Numbered from the stretch's first letter, positions 7,695 through 17,211 are shown. The stretch is DNA of 64,000 bases from Abiotrophia sp938010525 (GCF_938010525.1 NZ_CALLVK010000024.1:76269-140268); one strand, 5' to 3'. A program made the numbers and translations. Notes: generated by a model from the letters alone, not told the origin.

Positions 7695-9137
7695 TTATCC
7701 TTGGCGTCGTCTAATTTCAACTTGTTTGAGGTAAATAAGGCCAGCAGCTGCCGCTACAGCAGAGACACCCCCGAGTAGTAACCAATAGCTTTCATCCTCA
7801 GAAGCCGATGATGATATAGGCTCCGTACTCCCACTACTATTAGGTTCTGTTGAATCGCTAGACGCATTATAAGAACTCGCGCTTGAATGGGGAACTTGAC
7901 TTGAACTCACACTTGCGTTTTCTTCTTTTTCTTCAATTGATTCACCACTTGCTTGTGTTCTTTGGGCCATCACGTTACCTTTTTCCACTAAGCTTGGTAA
8001 TTCTCTACGAGGCCTTTGTTCCAGCGGACTAGGCGTTTCATCCTCATTAGGTGACGTTTGATTTGGATTTAGAAGAGGCTTGGGCTCCTCTAGATTTGGT
8101 TTAGGATCAGGTTGTGGTAATATAGGATCAATAGGAGATATTGGATCTAATGGAGGTTGTGGCTCCACTGGATCAGTAGGCAAATTAGGTTCAGTAGGTC
8201 CTGAAGGATCTAAAGGATTGTTAGGATCCGTTGGTTGGTTGGGCTCTGATACCTTGTTAGCTGTTAGAAAATTAAGTGTCAAGAAATATTGACTTTCTTG
8301 ATTTTCGCTTACAATACGCGTCAAACCTAAGCCTAAAAGCGGCTTACGGCTAGACCTAGCACTGTCAACACTGAGCAAATAGCGCGCCGGCAGATAAGAA
8401 TCTGCATGACTTTCAAATAACATTCCGATAATGCCCTGATAGATTGCGCCTTTTACTTGACCAAGATTCTTAGCTTCTGCAAAATTCGTCTTCATTGGCA
8501 TCCAATATTGATACCAGGCACTATCGTAGGGGCCAAATAGTTCGTATTCCCATTGGCCATGATACCCTTGCTCATTTGCTTGCCAATTCTGTGATTGATA
8601 ACGATCAGCCAATACTTGGCTGGCTTCTTGAAGAGAAGCATCAACTTGATAAGGCTGATGGCCCCATTTAGCACGCAAAGGATTGACTAAATCAGTCAGC
8701 CACTTTGCCAACTGCATCCTCTCTTTATCCTGCAGATTATCAATAGCCAGGGAAGTTTCGGAGTCTAGTTTACTTGGTAGATAGCCAGAATTTTGCTCTA
8801 AGCCGCGTTGACTAGCTTCTATCAAGTTTAGCTCATCTTTTAAGAGTTCCTCCTCAGTATAACCTTCAGGTAAAGTGATGGATGACCGAGTGTTTTGCTC
8901 AGATGACTGCGAATTGTCTGAATGTCCACTCTTATCTAATTGAATGGGCTTAGCAGGACTTGCTGAGATTTCAACCTGTAGATCGTCTGAAGACTCTTGG
9001 CTAGTGACAGATCCTTTCTCTTCTTGAGCGCTAACATGATGACCATGAGACGTCAGCCAAAGGAAGGATGCTACCGCAACGGACACAAGACCCACACTTA
9101 ATTTACGGATAGCATAGCGGTTAATTCTGGATTTCAT
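7695..9137 (-). CDS. YSIRK surface protein with SEC10/PgrA domain, no LPXTG
   Basis: The 480-aa product has a YSIRK-type signal peptide (YAIRKLSVGLVSVAVASF) and a CAP-like region of the SEC10/PgrA surface-exclusion type (about residues 135-295, including LTDLVNPLRAKWG). After it come a Pro-rich spacer with PTDP/PLDP-like steps (about 297-365), a Ser-rich stalk, and a final membrane helix with a RRRQG tail. The tail looks like a sortase substrate, but no LPXTG-like pentapeptide precedes the helix. It may therefore be held by the helix alone, use a divergent sortase motif, or be decaying. Paralogue of the next gene upstream. Confidence 0.85.
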   Translation of the reverse strand: MKSRINRYAIRKLSVGLVSVAVASFLWLTSHGHHVSAQEEKGSVTSQESSDDLQVEISASPAKPIQLDKSGHSDNSQSSEQNTRSSITLPEGYTEEELLKDELNLIEASQRGLEQNSGYLPSKLDSETSLAIDNLQDKERMQLAKWLTDLVNPLRAKWGHQPYQVDASLQEASQVLADRYQSQNWQANEQGYHGQWEYELFGPYDSAWYQYWMPMKTNFAEAKNLGQVKGAIYQGIIGMLFESHADSYLPARYLLSVDSARSSRKPLLGLGLTRIVSENQESQYFLTLNFLTANKVSEPNQPTDPNNPLDPSGPTEPNLPTDPVEPQPPLDPISPIDPILPQPDPKPNLEEPKPLLNPNQTSPNEDETPSPLEQRPRRELPSLVEKGNVMAQRTQASGESIEEKEENASVSSSQVPHSSASSYNASSDSTEPNSSGSTEPISSSASEDESYWLLLGGVSAVAAAAGLIYLKQVEIRRRQG

Positions 9138-9274
9138 GGGGGTAACCTCCTCACTTATCGCTTCAGTATTCTGTGTCCTATTATAGCAATCTCTTGGCTC
9201 AAAACCTACCTTAAATCTGACTTAACACCCAAAATTTACCTTACTGTCATATTATTAACATTATGGACGAAATG

Positions 9275-9302
9275 AAAAAAGACAGCCTAAGCTGTCTTTT
9301 TC
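9275..9302 (-). terminator. terminator after the LPNTG surface protein gene
   Basis: AAAAAAGACAGC-CTAA-GCTGTCTTTTT lies just 3' of the stop at 9306. T-runs flank both sides, so it could act in both directions. Confidence 0.85.
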
Positions 9303-9305
9303 AAA

Positions 9306-10979
9306 TTATATTTTACGACGCTTGAATACCAATAATGCGATCCCTGCTATAGCTGTCATAATGGCAGCTCCAAGCGCTAGCAGGTTAGAGCTCTCTCCAG
9401 TGTTTGGCAATGCCTGTTCTACTGGACTTTGACCATTGTCTTTTGGTGCCATTTCACTTGGCTTATTTGGATCACTAGCGTTGGCCTGACCAAGTCTATC
9501 AGCAGCAAGGTCACTTACTTGACTCGGTTGACTTGGAGTCGTTGGCTGACTCGGCTGACCTGGAGTCGTTGGCTGACTCGGTTGACTCGGAGTCGTTGGC
9601 TGACTCGGTTGGCTCGGAGTCGTTGGTTGACTCGGTTGGCTCGGAGTCGTTGGTTGACTCGGTTGGCTCGGAGTCGTTGGCTGACTCGGTTGACTCGGAG
9701 TCGTTGGTTGACTTGGTTGGCTTGGAGTCGGATCAGACGTATAATCATTACCTGGTGTGAACTCGCTAGATCCATCCTTTGGTGCAAACATGGTGTAATA
9801 CTGAGTACCAAAAGATTTAGCATCGCTTGCACCCGCGCGGTTTGTTGAAATCCCTAAGTAAACATCGTGATTACCATAAGGATTTTCAAAAAGTAAGAAG
9901 TTTCTAGCATGCCCAAAATTAGCATGGCTATCATCGAAAAGCATCCAAACTGTTTGGTAGTGGAATTGCTTTTTAAGATCATCCATTGTTGTGGTATTTG
10001 GATTAATGGTTGCTAAGTTCTCCCCCCAACCATTGGCAACATTTGCTAAAGCTCGGGAAGTGGCATTCGTATCATGGCTCCTTGTCCATGCATACCAATT
10101 ATCCTCTTTGTAGGCATTGGCAACTTTTTGCGCGGCATTGACAGAGCCTGCATTAACCTTATAGGGTTCTTTCCCGAATTGTTGGCGAATCGGATTAATC
10201 AGGTTGGCAACGAAGAGCGAAAGTTCTTTACGTTGTGCTTCCGTCAAGTTCGTAACATCAACGATTTCCTTCTTATCTGCTTCGTTAGATTTGTAAGTAT
10301 TGAGAGCACGTCCAGGCTTAGCAATTGCGTCAATATGACTCGCACTATAGGCACCTGGTTCAAATAGACTTGGTGTAAAGCCTGGTGGCAAGATAATACG
10401 ATTTTCAGCCGCACTATTTGCGTTGGCCAAAGGTTTTACTTCTTCTATCTGATTAGCTGCATTGGCAGCTGCCACTTGATTAGCAACTGTCGCTTCCGCT
10501 TCTTTAACGCTTGGTGCAGATTCTTCTGAGCTAGTGCTTGCTTCATCAACACTTGCCTTTGCTTCAGTAGCTTGTGAGCTTAAGTCCTCAGCTGATACTT
10601 CTTGCTTAGGTTCATCTTGTGATGCAAGTCCCTCAGATTCCTCCAACTTAGTTAAGTCAGATGCAACTGATTCCGCTTCTGTTTTAGGCAAATCTTTAGT
10701 GACGTCTAAATCAGTTTCAGGTGACTTATCAGCCTCAAGGGCTTTGGTGTCAACTTCTAAATCTGTTTTAAGATTATCTTCAGTTGGACTTGCCTCCTTC
10801 ACTTGAGTAATCTCTGGTGAACTTGCCTTAGCGACTAAGGCTGATTGTTGGTTCAAGTCTGCTGCATTAACAACAGCATTCCCAGAGCCCAAGAACATCA
10901 AAGCAGCAACCGCAACTGAGGCAGTTCCCACTTTGAGCTTACGGATCGCATAGCGATAGACCGTATTGGTTAGCTTCAT
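9306..10979 (-). CDS. LPNTG-anchored YSIRK surface protein with SEC10/PgrA domain
   Basis: The 557-aa wall protein has a YSIRK-type signal peptide (YAIRKLKVGTASVAVAALMF) and an acidic, Ala/Ser/Glu-rich stalk (about residues 40-200). A SEC10/PgrA CAP-like domain follows (about 245-400, LFVANLINPIRQQFG). Then comes a wall-spanning Pro-rich repeat with unit PTTPSQPSQ, and a sortase A signal: LPNTG, a hydrophobic helix and the tail KRRKI. Housekeeping sortase should link it to peptidoglycan. Relatives on plasmids reduce mating between donor cells, but a chromosomal copy may serve adhesion or wall biology instead. Start ATG follows TTGGAGGTTTTAAA. Confidence 0.93.
   Translation of the reverse strand: MKLTNTVYRYAIRKLKVGTASVAVAALMFLGSGNAVVNAADLNQQSALVAKASSPEITQVKEASPTEDNLKTDLEVDTKALEADKSPETDLDVTKDLPKTEAESVASDLTKLEESEGLASQDEPKQEVSAEDLSSQATEAKASVDEASTSSEESAPSVKEAEATVANQVAAANAANQIEEVKPLANANSAAENRIILPPGFTPSLFEPGAYSASHIDAIAKPGRALNTYKSNEADKKEIVDVTNLTEAQRKELSLFVANLINPIRQQFGKEPYKVNAGSVNAAQKVANAYKEDNWYAWTRSHDTNATSRALANVANGWGENLATINPNTTTMDDLKKQFHYQTVWMLFDDSHANFGHARNFLLFENPYGNHDVYLGISTNRAGASDAKSFGTQYYTMFAPKDGSSEFTPGNDYTSDPTPSQPSQPTTPSQPSQPTTPSQPSQPTTPSQPSQPTTPSQPSQPTTPSQPSQPTTPGQPSQPTTPSQPSQVSDLAADRLGQANASDPNKPSEMAPKDNGQSPVEQALPNTGESSNLLALGAAIMTAIAGIALLVFKRRKI
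9541..9729 (-). repeat. seven tandem 27-bp repeats encoding PTTPSQPSQ
   Basis: Seven in-frame copies of a 27-bp unit with few substitutions; one copy reads Gly for Ser. A partial copy lies on one side. The repeat encodes the flexible Pro-rich wall-spanning stalk, and copy number could change by slippage without breaking the frame. Confidence 0.95.
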
Positions 10980-11013
10980 TTTAAAACCTCCAATAAATTT
11001 TAGTTATGCAAAT

Positions 11014-11042
11014 ATTATATCTAGTTTTTTCAGCCACCACAA
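11014..11042 (-). promoter_or_regulatory. promoter of the LPNTG surface protein gene
   Basis: Minus strand -35 TTGTGG (11037-11042) and -10 TATAAT (11014-11019) with a 17-bp spacer, about 35 bp before the start codon. Confidence 0.8.
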
Positions 11043-11487
11043 TGCTTCATGCCCTTAATTCATTTTACTGAAACATTCTTAACACCTGTAAAAAAAGCCT
11101 ATAAATAGCGTTTAATCAAGGTTTTCAGACACTTAAATCAGTCTAAATGCCTATTTAATCTGTAACAAACAGACCTATGCATTGCAATAAATTTGCTTAT
11201 ACAAAAAAGGAGGTGAATAGCTATTTTTATAACAGATTTACGCCTATATAATTAGACATCTAACTAGATAAGCTAAATTTTTCAAACTCCTCCATTAACG
11301 AAATGTAATTTCAATAAGCTAACCTAGATGTTGTTCGAACATTTCTGTTGACTGAGTGATAAAATATTATGATATAAGATTAGCTATATAGATTGAATAT
11401 TCACGTATCCTTTACTTAAGGGGTCCTGCATTTTATTACAATCAAGTTTCAAATTTGTAATTGTATACACAATATCGATTATAAAAA

Positions 11488-11510
11488 AGCGCCCGCATGG
11501 TGCGGGCGCT
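11488..11510 (-). terminator. polC terminator
   Basis: AGCGCCCGCA-3 nt-TGCGGGCGCT is a perfect 10-bp GC-rich stem followed on the minus strand by TTTTTTAT, 6 bp after the polC stop. Confidence 0.93.
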
Positions 11511-11516
11511 AATTCA

Positions 11517-14500
11517 TCAAAAGAGACTTAATTGATCTGAGTCAGGCAAGCCATTAAGGACGCCTTGTTCACTTAGGTAATCAAGTATGGTCTTAGAGAC
11601 CTTGCCACGTTTCTGCAAGTCTTCCTTAGACAAGAATGGGGCTTCCTGACGGGCCTTAATAATTTGTTGGGCCACGTTGGCACCCAAACCAGGTACGGCC
11701 CGGAAAGGTGGAATCAGGCTATTACCCTCAATAATAAAGCGATCAGCATCAGACTTCTCTAAACTGATCATCTGGAAGTTAAGGCCACGCTCCAACATCT
11801 CATTAGCCAATTCTAAGACCGTTAAGAGGTTCTTGTCCTTAACTGAAGCATCAAAGCCCTTATCATTGATTTCCCTGATACGGCGCTTAACCATTTCCTT
11901 CCCTTGGTGCATGGCCACAATGTCAAAGTCATCTGCCCGCACTGAGAAGTAAGCGGCATAGTACATAATAGGCATGTGAACCTTGAAGTAAGCAACCCGC
12001 AAGGCCATGAGGACATAGGCAGCCGCATGGGCTTTAGGGAACATATACTTAATCTTCAAACAGGAATCAATATACCATTCAGGCACCTTCTTGGCCCGCA
12101 TTTCTGCCTGCCAATCCTCTGGAATCCCCTTCCCTTTACGGACGGACTCCATAATCTTGAAGGCCAAGCCGTCCTCTAAACCATAGTAAATCAGGGTGAC
12201 CATAATATCGTCACGACAGCCAATTACCTTAGCAAGAGGCGCGATCTTGTTTTTAATTAACTCTTGGGCATTGCCTAGCCAAACGTCGGTCCCGTGGGAG
12301 AGCCCAGAAATTTGCAGTAGCTCGGCAAAGGTCGCTGGTTTGGATTCTTCCAACATACCTCGTACGAAGCCTGTTCCGAACTCTGGAATCCCTAGCGTTC
12401 CAGTTTTAGAGAAAATTTGCTCTGGTGTTACCCCTAGAACTTCGGGGCTGGAGAAGATCTTCATGACATCCGGATCGGTTGGTGGAATGGTCTTAGGATC
12501 TATCCCCGATAAGTCTTGCAACATACGAATAACGGTTGGATCATCGTGCCCTAGAATATCTAACTTGAGCACGTTATCGTGAATGGAATGGAAGTCGAAG
12601 TGGGTAGTCCGCCATTCAGCTGTCACTTCATCGGCAGGATATTGAATTGGCGTAAAATCATAAACATCCATATAGTCTGGAATAACAATAATCCCACCCG
12701 GATGCTGACCGGTCGTGCGTTTGACCCCTTCAATTCCTTTAGCTAGACGTTCCTTCTCAGCTTGTGGTAGGAATTGTTGGGCTACTTCTAGATAGCCTTT
12801 GACATAACCAAAAGCCGTTCGTTCCGCAACCGTCGAAATGGTTCCTGCCCGATAGACATAGTCCTCCCCAAAGAGTTCCTTAGTGTAGGCGTGGGCGCGC
12901 GGTTGATAGGCCCCAGAGAAGTTCAAATCAATATCGGGTACCTTGTCGCCATAGAAGCCAAGGAAGGTTTCGAATGGGATATCCTGTCCGTCTTTGTTTA
13001 GCGCGTGGCCACAGTGAGGACAGCCTTTGGCTGGTAGGTCATAACCCGAACCGACTGAACCATCCGCAATAAACTCTGAATATTGGCATTTTGGACAATA
13101 ATAATGTGGAGCCAATGGGTTGACCTCGGTAATACCTGTCAAGGTCGCCACTAAGGAAGAACCCACCGATCCCCGGGAACCAACGAGATAACCGTCGGAT
13201 ACTGACTTGTGGACCAACTTCTGCGAAATCAGATAAATAACGGCAAACCCATTACCAATAATGGACTTGAGTTCCTTTTCAATCCGCTTCTCTACAATCT
13301 CAGGCAGAGGATCACCGTAGAGCTCTCTGGCTCGTTTATAGGAAAGTTCAGTAATCTCCTCGTTGGCGCCAGGAATATTTGGCGTATAGAGTTTGTCCTT
13401 GATAACCTCGACTTCTTCCACCATATCCGCAATCTTCTGAGGATTGGTGATGACAAGCTCATAGGCCTGGTCCCGTCCCATAAAGTCGAATTCTGCCATC
13501 ATCTCATCTGTCGTGCGGAAATGAACAGGCGGTAGATGTAAGGTCCGATTGGCGTTAATCTTCATGGAACGCAAGAGAATTTCACGGTAAATAGCATCCT
13601 TAGGTTCCAAGTAGTGGACATCCCCTGTCGCCACTACTAGCTTGTTCTTGTCTTGACCCAGACGGACCATTTCTTTCATGATGGTTTCTAAGTCAGCTTC
13701 GCTACGAATTAATTCCGTCTCGATTAAGGGACCATAGACAGACTTAGGTTGTAACTCAATGTAATCATAGAAATCAACCAACTTCTCCGCTTCATCGTAG
13801 CCCTTTTGCATCATGGCGGTAAAGACTTCTCCATTGGAACAAGCTGTTCCAACTAAGAGATTGTCTCGATACTTGGTCAACAAACTGCGCGGAATACGGG
13901 GTTCACGGAAGAAGTATTGAACGTTGGAGGCTGAAATTAACTTAAAGAGGTCTTTAAGCCCTTCTTGGTTCTTAGCAATCAAGGTGGCATGGAAAGGTCG
14001 AGCCTGTTTATAGCTATCACCTTTCCCTACTTGTTCATTGAGCTGGTCATGACGGACCATGCCGTATTGTTCTTTGGCTTGATCCAATAGCTTGTAGCAG
14101 ACATATCCAGTTGTCTCAGAGTCGTAAACGGCCCGGTGGTGTTGTTCTAAGGTCACACCATAATGCTTAGCCAAGATATTCAAACGATGAGACCGCATGT
14201 CAGGGTTAACCAAACGCGACAACTCTAGCGTATCAATAACGGGCTGATTAGGCACTGGCATGCCAAGACGCGCATAGGTCTTATTGAGGAAGCCCATATC
14301 GAAGCTAGCATTGTGAGCGACAAGAATGGTATCTTGGGAGAAATCAGCGAATCGCGCCATGACCTCTTCTTCTGGTGGTGCATCGGCTAACATAGCGTCC
14401 GTAATCCCGGTCAATTCGGTAATCATGGCCGACAAATGATAACCAGGATTGATAAAGGCTTCGAAAGTGTCGATAACCTCGCCATCCCGCATTTTAACCG

Positions 14501-15824
14501 CTGCTAACTCAATGATGCGGTCATAGACAGAAGACAGACCCGTGGTCTCTACGTCGAAGACCACATAGGTCGCCTGATCTAAGTCAATGGCTTGCGGGTT
14601 ATAGGCAATAGGTTCACCGTCATTGACCACATTAGCTTCAATCCCGTAGAGAACCTTAATGCCATGCTTCTTACCTGCTGCATAGGCATCAGGAAAGGCC
14701 TGAGCGCCCGCATGGTCGGTAATGGCAATAGCCGAATGGCCCCAGGCAGCTGCTTGGGCAATCAAATCCCCTACCTTATTGGTGGCATCCATTTGACTCA
14801 TATTAGAGTGCAAATGCAACTCAATCCGCTTAGCGCCGTCCACCCCTCGGTCTTGGCGTGAGGCCTTGGAGATTTTGCGAATACTACGCGGCGAGAAGTC
14901 CATCTCTCCCGTAAAGTTATCAGCCTTAAGGCTACCTTCCAGACGGACCCAATCCCCCTTCTTGAAGAGGCCAAAGGATTCCTTCTTAATGTTACGCCCT
15001 GCCATCAGTTTAGCCGTAATGGAGGAAGTATAGTCGGTCACCTTCATAATCATGAGCTGGGAACCTGAGCGGAGCTCGCGGACTTCATAGTCAAAAATAT
15101 AACCTTCAATAATCTGATTAAAAGGATTGTCGTAGACTTCCTGAATCGAAATGGCTGGCATATCTGGGATGTCCTTACCAATTTGAGGAATATCGGTATT
15201 CTCTACGACCACCTTGCTTTGTTCTTGGCGTCGTTGTTCTAATTGAGCCAATTCTTGCCGCTCGCGCTCTACTTCAGAAGCCAGATGCTGCTGAGCTTGT
15301 AGCTTAGCTTGTTCACTTACCTGATCATCTACTAGGTAGACTAGTTGCCAGTCATTCAGTTGGTTTTGAGCTAGTTTGAGTTTGAAGGCTTGGTCATAGC
15401 GGGTTTTAACCACTTGGACCTGGTCTTCAGTGGCTAAACCTACTTGAATTTGGCCATCCTTGACCTGATAGGTAGCATTAGCTAATGCACGCTTAATAAA
15501 GCTCGATTCCTGGCCCATTACCCCTAGAATAGACTGCCAGTAATCTAGCATTTGGCTATCATCTAGGCTAGTCGGTGATTGATACTTCCACCAGACTTCT
15601 GTCTTGGCAATCCCCTCGAAGGCTAAACGCATATGGTGCATAAGGGCTTCATAGACGTGAGGATGGAGACGTTCTACCTGACTTAAGGTAAAATGCCATT
15701 CACCAGACTTAGCGTGAACCTTAACAGACTCTATCTGAGTCTGGGATAGTTCGGCCAGCATGTCTGCGTCTTGCAGCCCAATTTGGTCCAATAGATGTTC
15801 AAATAATTGGCGATTCTTGGCCAT
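11517..15824 (-). CDS. polC: DNA polymerase III alpha subunit, PolC type
   Basis: Main replicative polymerase of low-GC Gram-positives. The start was set at 15824 (1435 aa) because GGAGGGAACTT precedes MAKNRQLF; the open frame extends 22 codons upstream without a ribosome site. Visible parts: an OB-fold (about residues 230-320) and a PHP domain beginning ELHLHSNMSQMDATN. A DEDD proofreading exonuclease is inserted there (FDVETTGLSSVYDRIIELAA, with a later HNASFDMGF). A four-Cys zinc motif (CPKC and CPHC) sits in the polymerase core and a helix-hairpin-helix lies near the C-terminus. It has its own promoter and terminator. Confidence 0.97.
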   Translation of the reverse strand: MAKNRQLFEHLLDQIGLQDADMLAELSQTQIESVKVHAKSGEWHFTLSQVERLHPHVYEALMHHMRLAFEGIAKTEVWWKYQSPTSLDDSQMLDYWQSILGVMGQESSFIKRALANATYQVKDGQIQVGLATEDQVQVVKTRYDQAFKLKLAQNQLNDWQLVYLVDDQVSEQAKLQAQQHLASEVERERQELAQLEQRRQEQSKVVVENTDIPQIGKDIPDMPAISIQEVYDNPFNQIIEGYIFDYEVRELRSGSQLMIMKVTDYTSSITAKLMAGRNIKKESFGLFKKGDWVRLEGSLKADNFTGEMDFSPRSIRKISKASRQDRGVDGAKRIELHLHSNMSQMDATNKVGDLIAQAAAWGHSAIAITDHAGAQAFPDAYAAGKKHGIKVLYGIEANVVNDGEPIAYNPQAIDLDQATYVVFDVETTGLSSVYDRIIELAAVKMRDGEVIDTFEAFINPGYHLSAMITELTGITDAMLADAPPEEEVMARFADFSQDTILVAHNASFDMGFLNKTYARLGMPVPNQPVIDTLELSRLVNPDMRSHRLNILAKHYGVTLEQHHRAVYDSETTGYVCYKLLDQAKEQYGMVRHDQLNEQVGKGDSYKQARPFHATLIAKNQEGLKDLFKLISASNVQYFFREPRIPRSLLTKYRDNLLVGTACSNGEVFTAMMQKGYDEAEKLVDFYDYIELQPKSVYGPLIETELIRSEADLETIMKEMVRLGQDKNKLVVATGDVHYLEPKDAIYREILLRSMKINANRTLHLPPVHFRTTDEMMAEFDFMGRDQAYELVITNPQKIADMVEEVEVIKDKLYTPNIPGANEEITELSYKRARELYGDPLPEIVEKRIEKELKSIIGNGFAVIYLISQKLVHKSVSDGYLVGSRGSVGSSLVATLTGITEVNPLAPHYYCPKCQYSEFIADGSVGSGYDLPAKGCPHCGHALNKDGQDIPFETFLGFYGDKVPDIDLNFSGAYQPRAHAYTKELFGEDYVYRAGTISTVAERTAFGYVKGYLEVAQQFLPQAEKERLAKGIEGVKRTTGQHPGGIIVIPDYMDVYDFTPIQYPADEVTAEWRTTHFDFHSIHDNVLKLDILGHDDPTVIRMLQDLSGIDPKTIPPTDPDVMKIFSSPEVLGVTPEQIFSKTGTLGIPEFGTGFVRGMLEESKPATFAELLQISGLSHGTDVWLGNAQELIKNKIAPLAKVIGCRDDIMVTLIYYGLEDGLAFKIMESVRKGKGIPEDWQAEMRAKKVPEWYIDSCLKIKYMFPKAHAAAYVLMALRVAYFKVHMPIMYYAAYFSVRADDFDIVAMHQGKEMVKRRIREINDKGFDASVKDKNLLTVLELANEMLERGLNFQMISLEKSDADRFIIEGNSLIPPFRAVPGLGANVAQQIIKARQEAPFLSKEDLQKRGKVSKTILDYLSEQGVLNGLPDSDQLSLF

Positions 15825-15861
15825 AAGTTCCCTCCGTCCACGGTGATTTGCATACCTTCTT

Positions 15862-15871
15862 ATTATAGCAT
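15862..15871 (-). promoter_or_regulatory. extended -10 promoter of polC
   Basis: Minus strand ATGCTATAAT, an extended -10 (TGC-TATAAT), 37 bp upstream of the chosen polC start. The -35 region is poor, as expected for this promoter type. Confidence 0.6.
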
Positions 15872-15908
15872 AAGCCCCCTCTAAAATCACCTGAGGTCAC
15901 GCTAAAAA

Positions 15909-15933
15909 AGAGACCTACCCTGGGTAGATCTCT
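15909..15933 (-). terminator. rseP terminator
   Basis: AGAGACCTACCC and GGGTAGATCTCT form a stem with one mismatch, followed on the minus strand by TTTTTTAGC, just after the rseP stop. Confidence 0.8.
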
Positions 15934-15942
15934 TATTCATCA

Positions 15943-17211
15943 CTATTGTTGGAAGAGTCGGCTGATATCATTCCAGGTGACAGCCAGCATAAAGGCGACT
16001 AAGATTAGAGCCCCAATGATGGTTAAAACTCCTTCTTTTTCTTGGGATAGGGGCTTGCCCCGCACACCCTCAATGGCATTGAGAACAATCTTACCACCAT
16101 CCAAGGCAGGAATTGGTAATAGGTTGAAGGCGCCAATATTAGCTGACAGCAAGCCGGTTAGGAACAGTACTGGCATGAAGCCCTCAGAGGCTGCTTTAGA
16201 GGTAATCTGAGCAATTGCCACAGGCCCACCGAACTGATTGAGGTTGAGGCCACGAAGGAAGATACCCACAATAGCGGCAGCTACACCCGTGATTTGAGAC
16301 CAAGTTGCGGTGAAGCCATAAGCAATTTTAGCCCAGAGATCTTGAGTCTCTGGTTGCGCTACGCCAATCCGACCGATTGTTGCTTGTTCCACTTGGTCAG
16401 CCCGGATAGCAACTGGTAATGTCAAGTCTTGGTCGCCACGATGGACCGAGAAATCTACCGTTTGACCTGGCTTGGATTGAATGGCTTGCACCATTTGACG
16501 CCAGTTGGAAACCTTAGTTTGACCAATAGCATCAATCCGGTCACCTGCTTGCAGACCCGCTTGGGCTGCAGGAGAATCTGGTTCAATATAACCTAAGACA
16601 TTGGCCTCAACCGGTACTCCACCTGGGCGGACAAAGGCCACCACAACAAAGATCAAAATAGAAAGAATAAAGTTATTCATAGGTCCCGCTACATTGGTCA
16701 TGAACTTAGCCCATGGCTTAGCAGCTCCATAAGTGACTTGACGCGGTGCTACTTGGATACTAGACCCGTCTGCTTCAATGATGCGGGCCTTGTGGTCTAC
16801 TTGATAGGTAACCAGATCTTGACTACCGAGCGGTAAGGCTGTAATGGTCATGGCATCCGTTAAATCCAACTGATCCACTTGAACTGGCACTTCGTCTTCA
16901 AGGGCTACTTTTGAGGTATTAATGCGGGTTACTAGCCCAGCTTCATTCAAGACAAGGCCTACTTGCATACCGGCTTGAACTGCATCCTGATCCTCCCCTA
17001 GCCCGGCTAGACGAACATAGCCTCCTAGGGGAATCATTCGAATGGTATAGAGGACCCCGTCCTTTCCCTGATGGCTGAAGAGCTTAGGCCCCATCCCAAT
17101 GGCAAACTCGCGCACCAAGATACCAGCCTTACGGGCAAAGTAAAAATGGCCGAATTCGTGAATACTTACGATTACGGTAAAAACAAGTAAAAATACAATC
17201 AATGCTTGCAT
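15943..17211 (-). CDS. rseP: site-2 zinc metalloprotease RseP/RasP
   Basis: Intramembrane protease that cleaves anti-sigma factors and leftover signal peptides. The zinc motif is H18-E-F-G-H22 in the first membrane helix. A PDZ domain occupies about residues 195-285 (SPAAQAGLQAGDRI), and the third metal ligand lies in LLPIPALDGG near residue 360. The start was set at the ATG at 17211 (422 aa) after AAAGGAAGTTGACC, rather than the TTG two codons earlier. In many Firmicutes dxr lies between cdsA and rseP and proS after it. Both are absent here. Confidence 0.94.
   Translation of the reverse strand: MQALIVFLLVFTVIVSIHEFGHFYFARKAGILVREFAIGMGPKLFSHQGKDGVLYTIRMIPLGGYVRLAGLGEDQDAVQAGMQVGLVLNEAGLVTRINTSKVALEDEVPVQVDQLDLTDAMTITALPLGSQDLVTYQVDHKARIIEADGSSIQVAPRQVTYGAAKPWAKFMTNVAGPMNNFILSILIFVVVAFVRPGGVPVEANVLGYIEPDSPAAQAGLQAGDRIDAIGQTKVSNWRQMVQAIQSKPGQTVDFSVHRGDQDLTLPVAIRADQVEQATIGRIGVAQPETQDLWAKIAYGFTATWSQITGVAAAIVGIFLRGLNLNQFGGPVAIAQITSKAASEGFMPVLFLTGLLSANIGAFNLLPIPALDGGKIVLNAIEGVRGKPLSQEKEGVLTIIGALILVAFMLAVTWNDISRLFQQ

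Larger units (their letters stand above)
10980..11516. other. 537-bp AT-rich spacer between polC and the surface gene
   Basis: The ends are explained: the promoter of the surface gene (11014-11042) and the polC terminator (11488-11510). The middle 400 bp holds no credible ORF. It contains an isolated plus-strand Shine-Dalgarno sequence AAAGGAGGTGAATAG (near 11205-11220) with no ATG, GTG or TTG at working distance, a GTTCGAAC palindrome (11333-11340) and a TTGACT/TATAAG-like plus-strand pair near 11347-11378. It could be a regulatory spacer or the remnant of a lost small gene. Confidence 0.6.

Noticed and set aside
9429..9848. Open frames on the plus strand and a second minus frame across the surface protein repeat
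   Set aside because: They are shadows of the 27-bp repeat in the YSIRK/LPNTG gene; compositions are repetitive and there is no ribosome site.
11207..11250. Mini-ORF after the orphan AAAGGAGGTGA using ATT or GTG
   Set aside because: ATT gives only ten codons, and GTG lies inside the ribosome site itself, so neither is credible.
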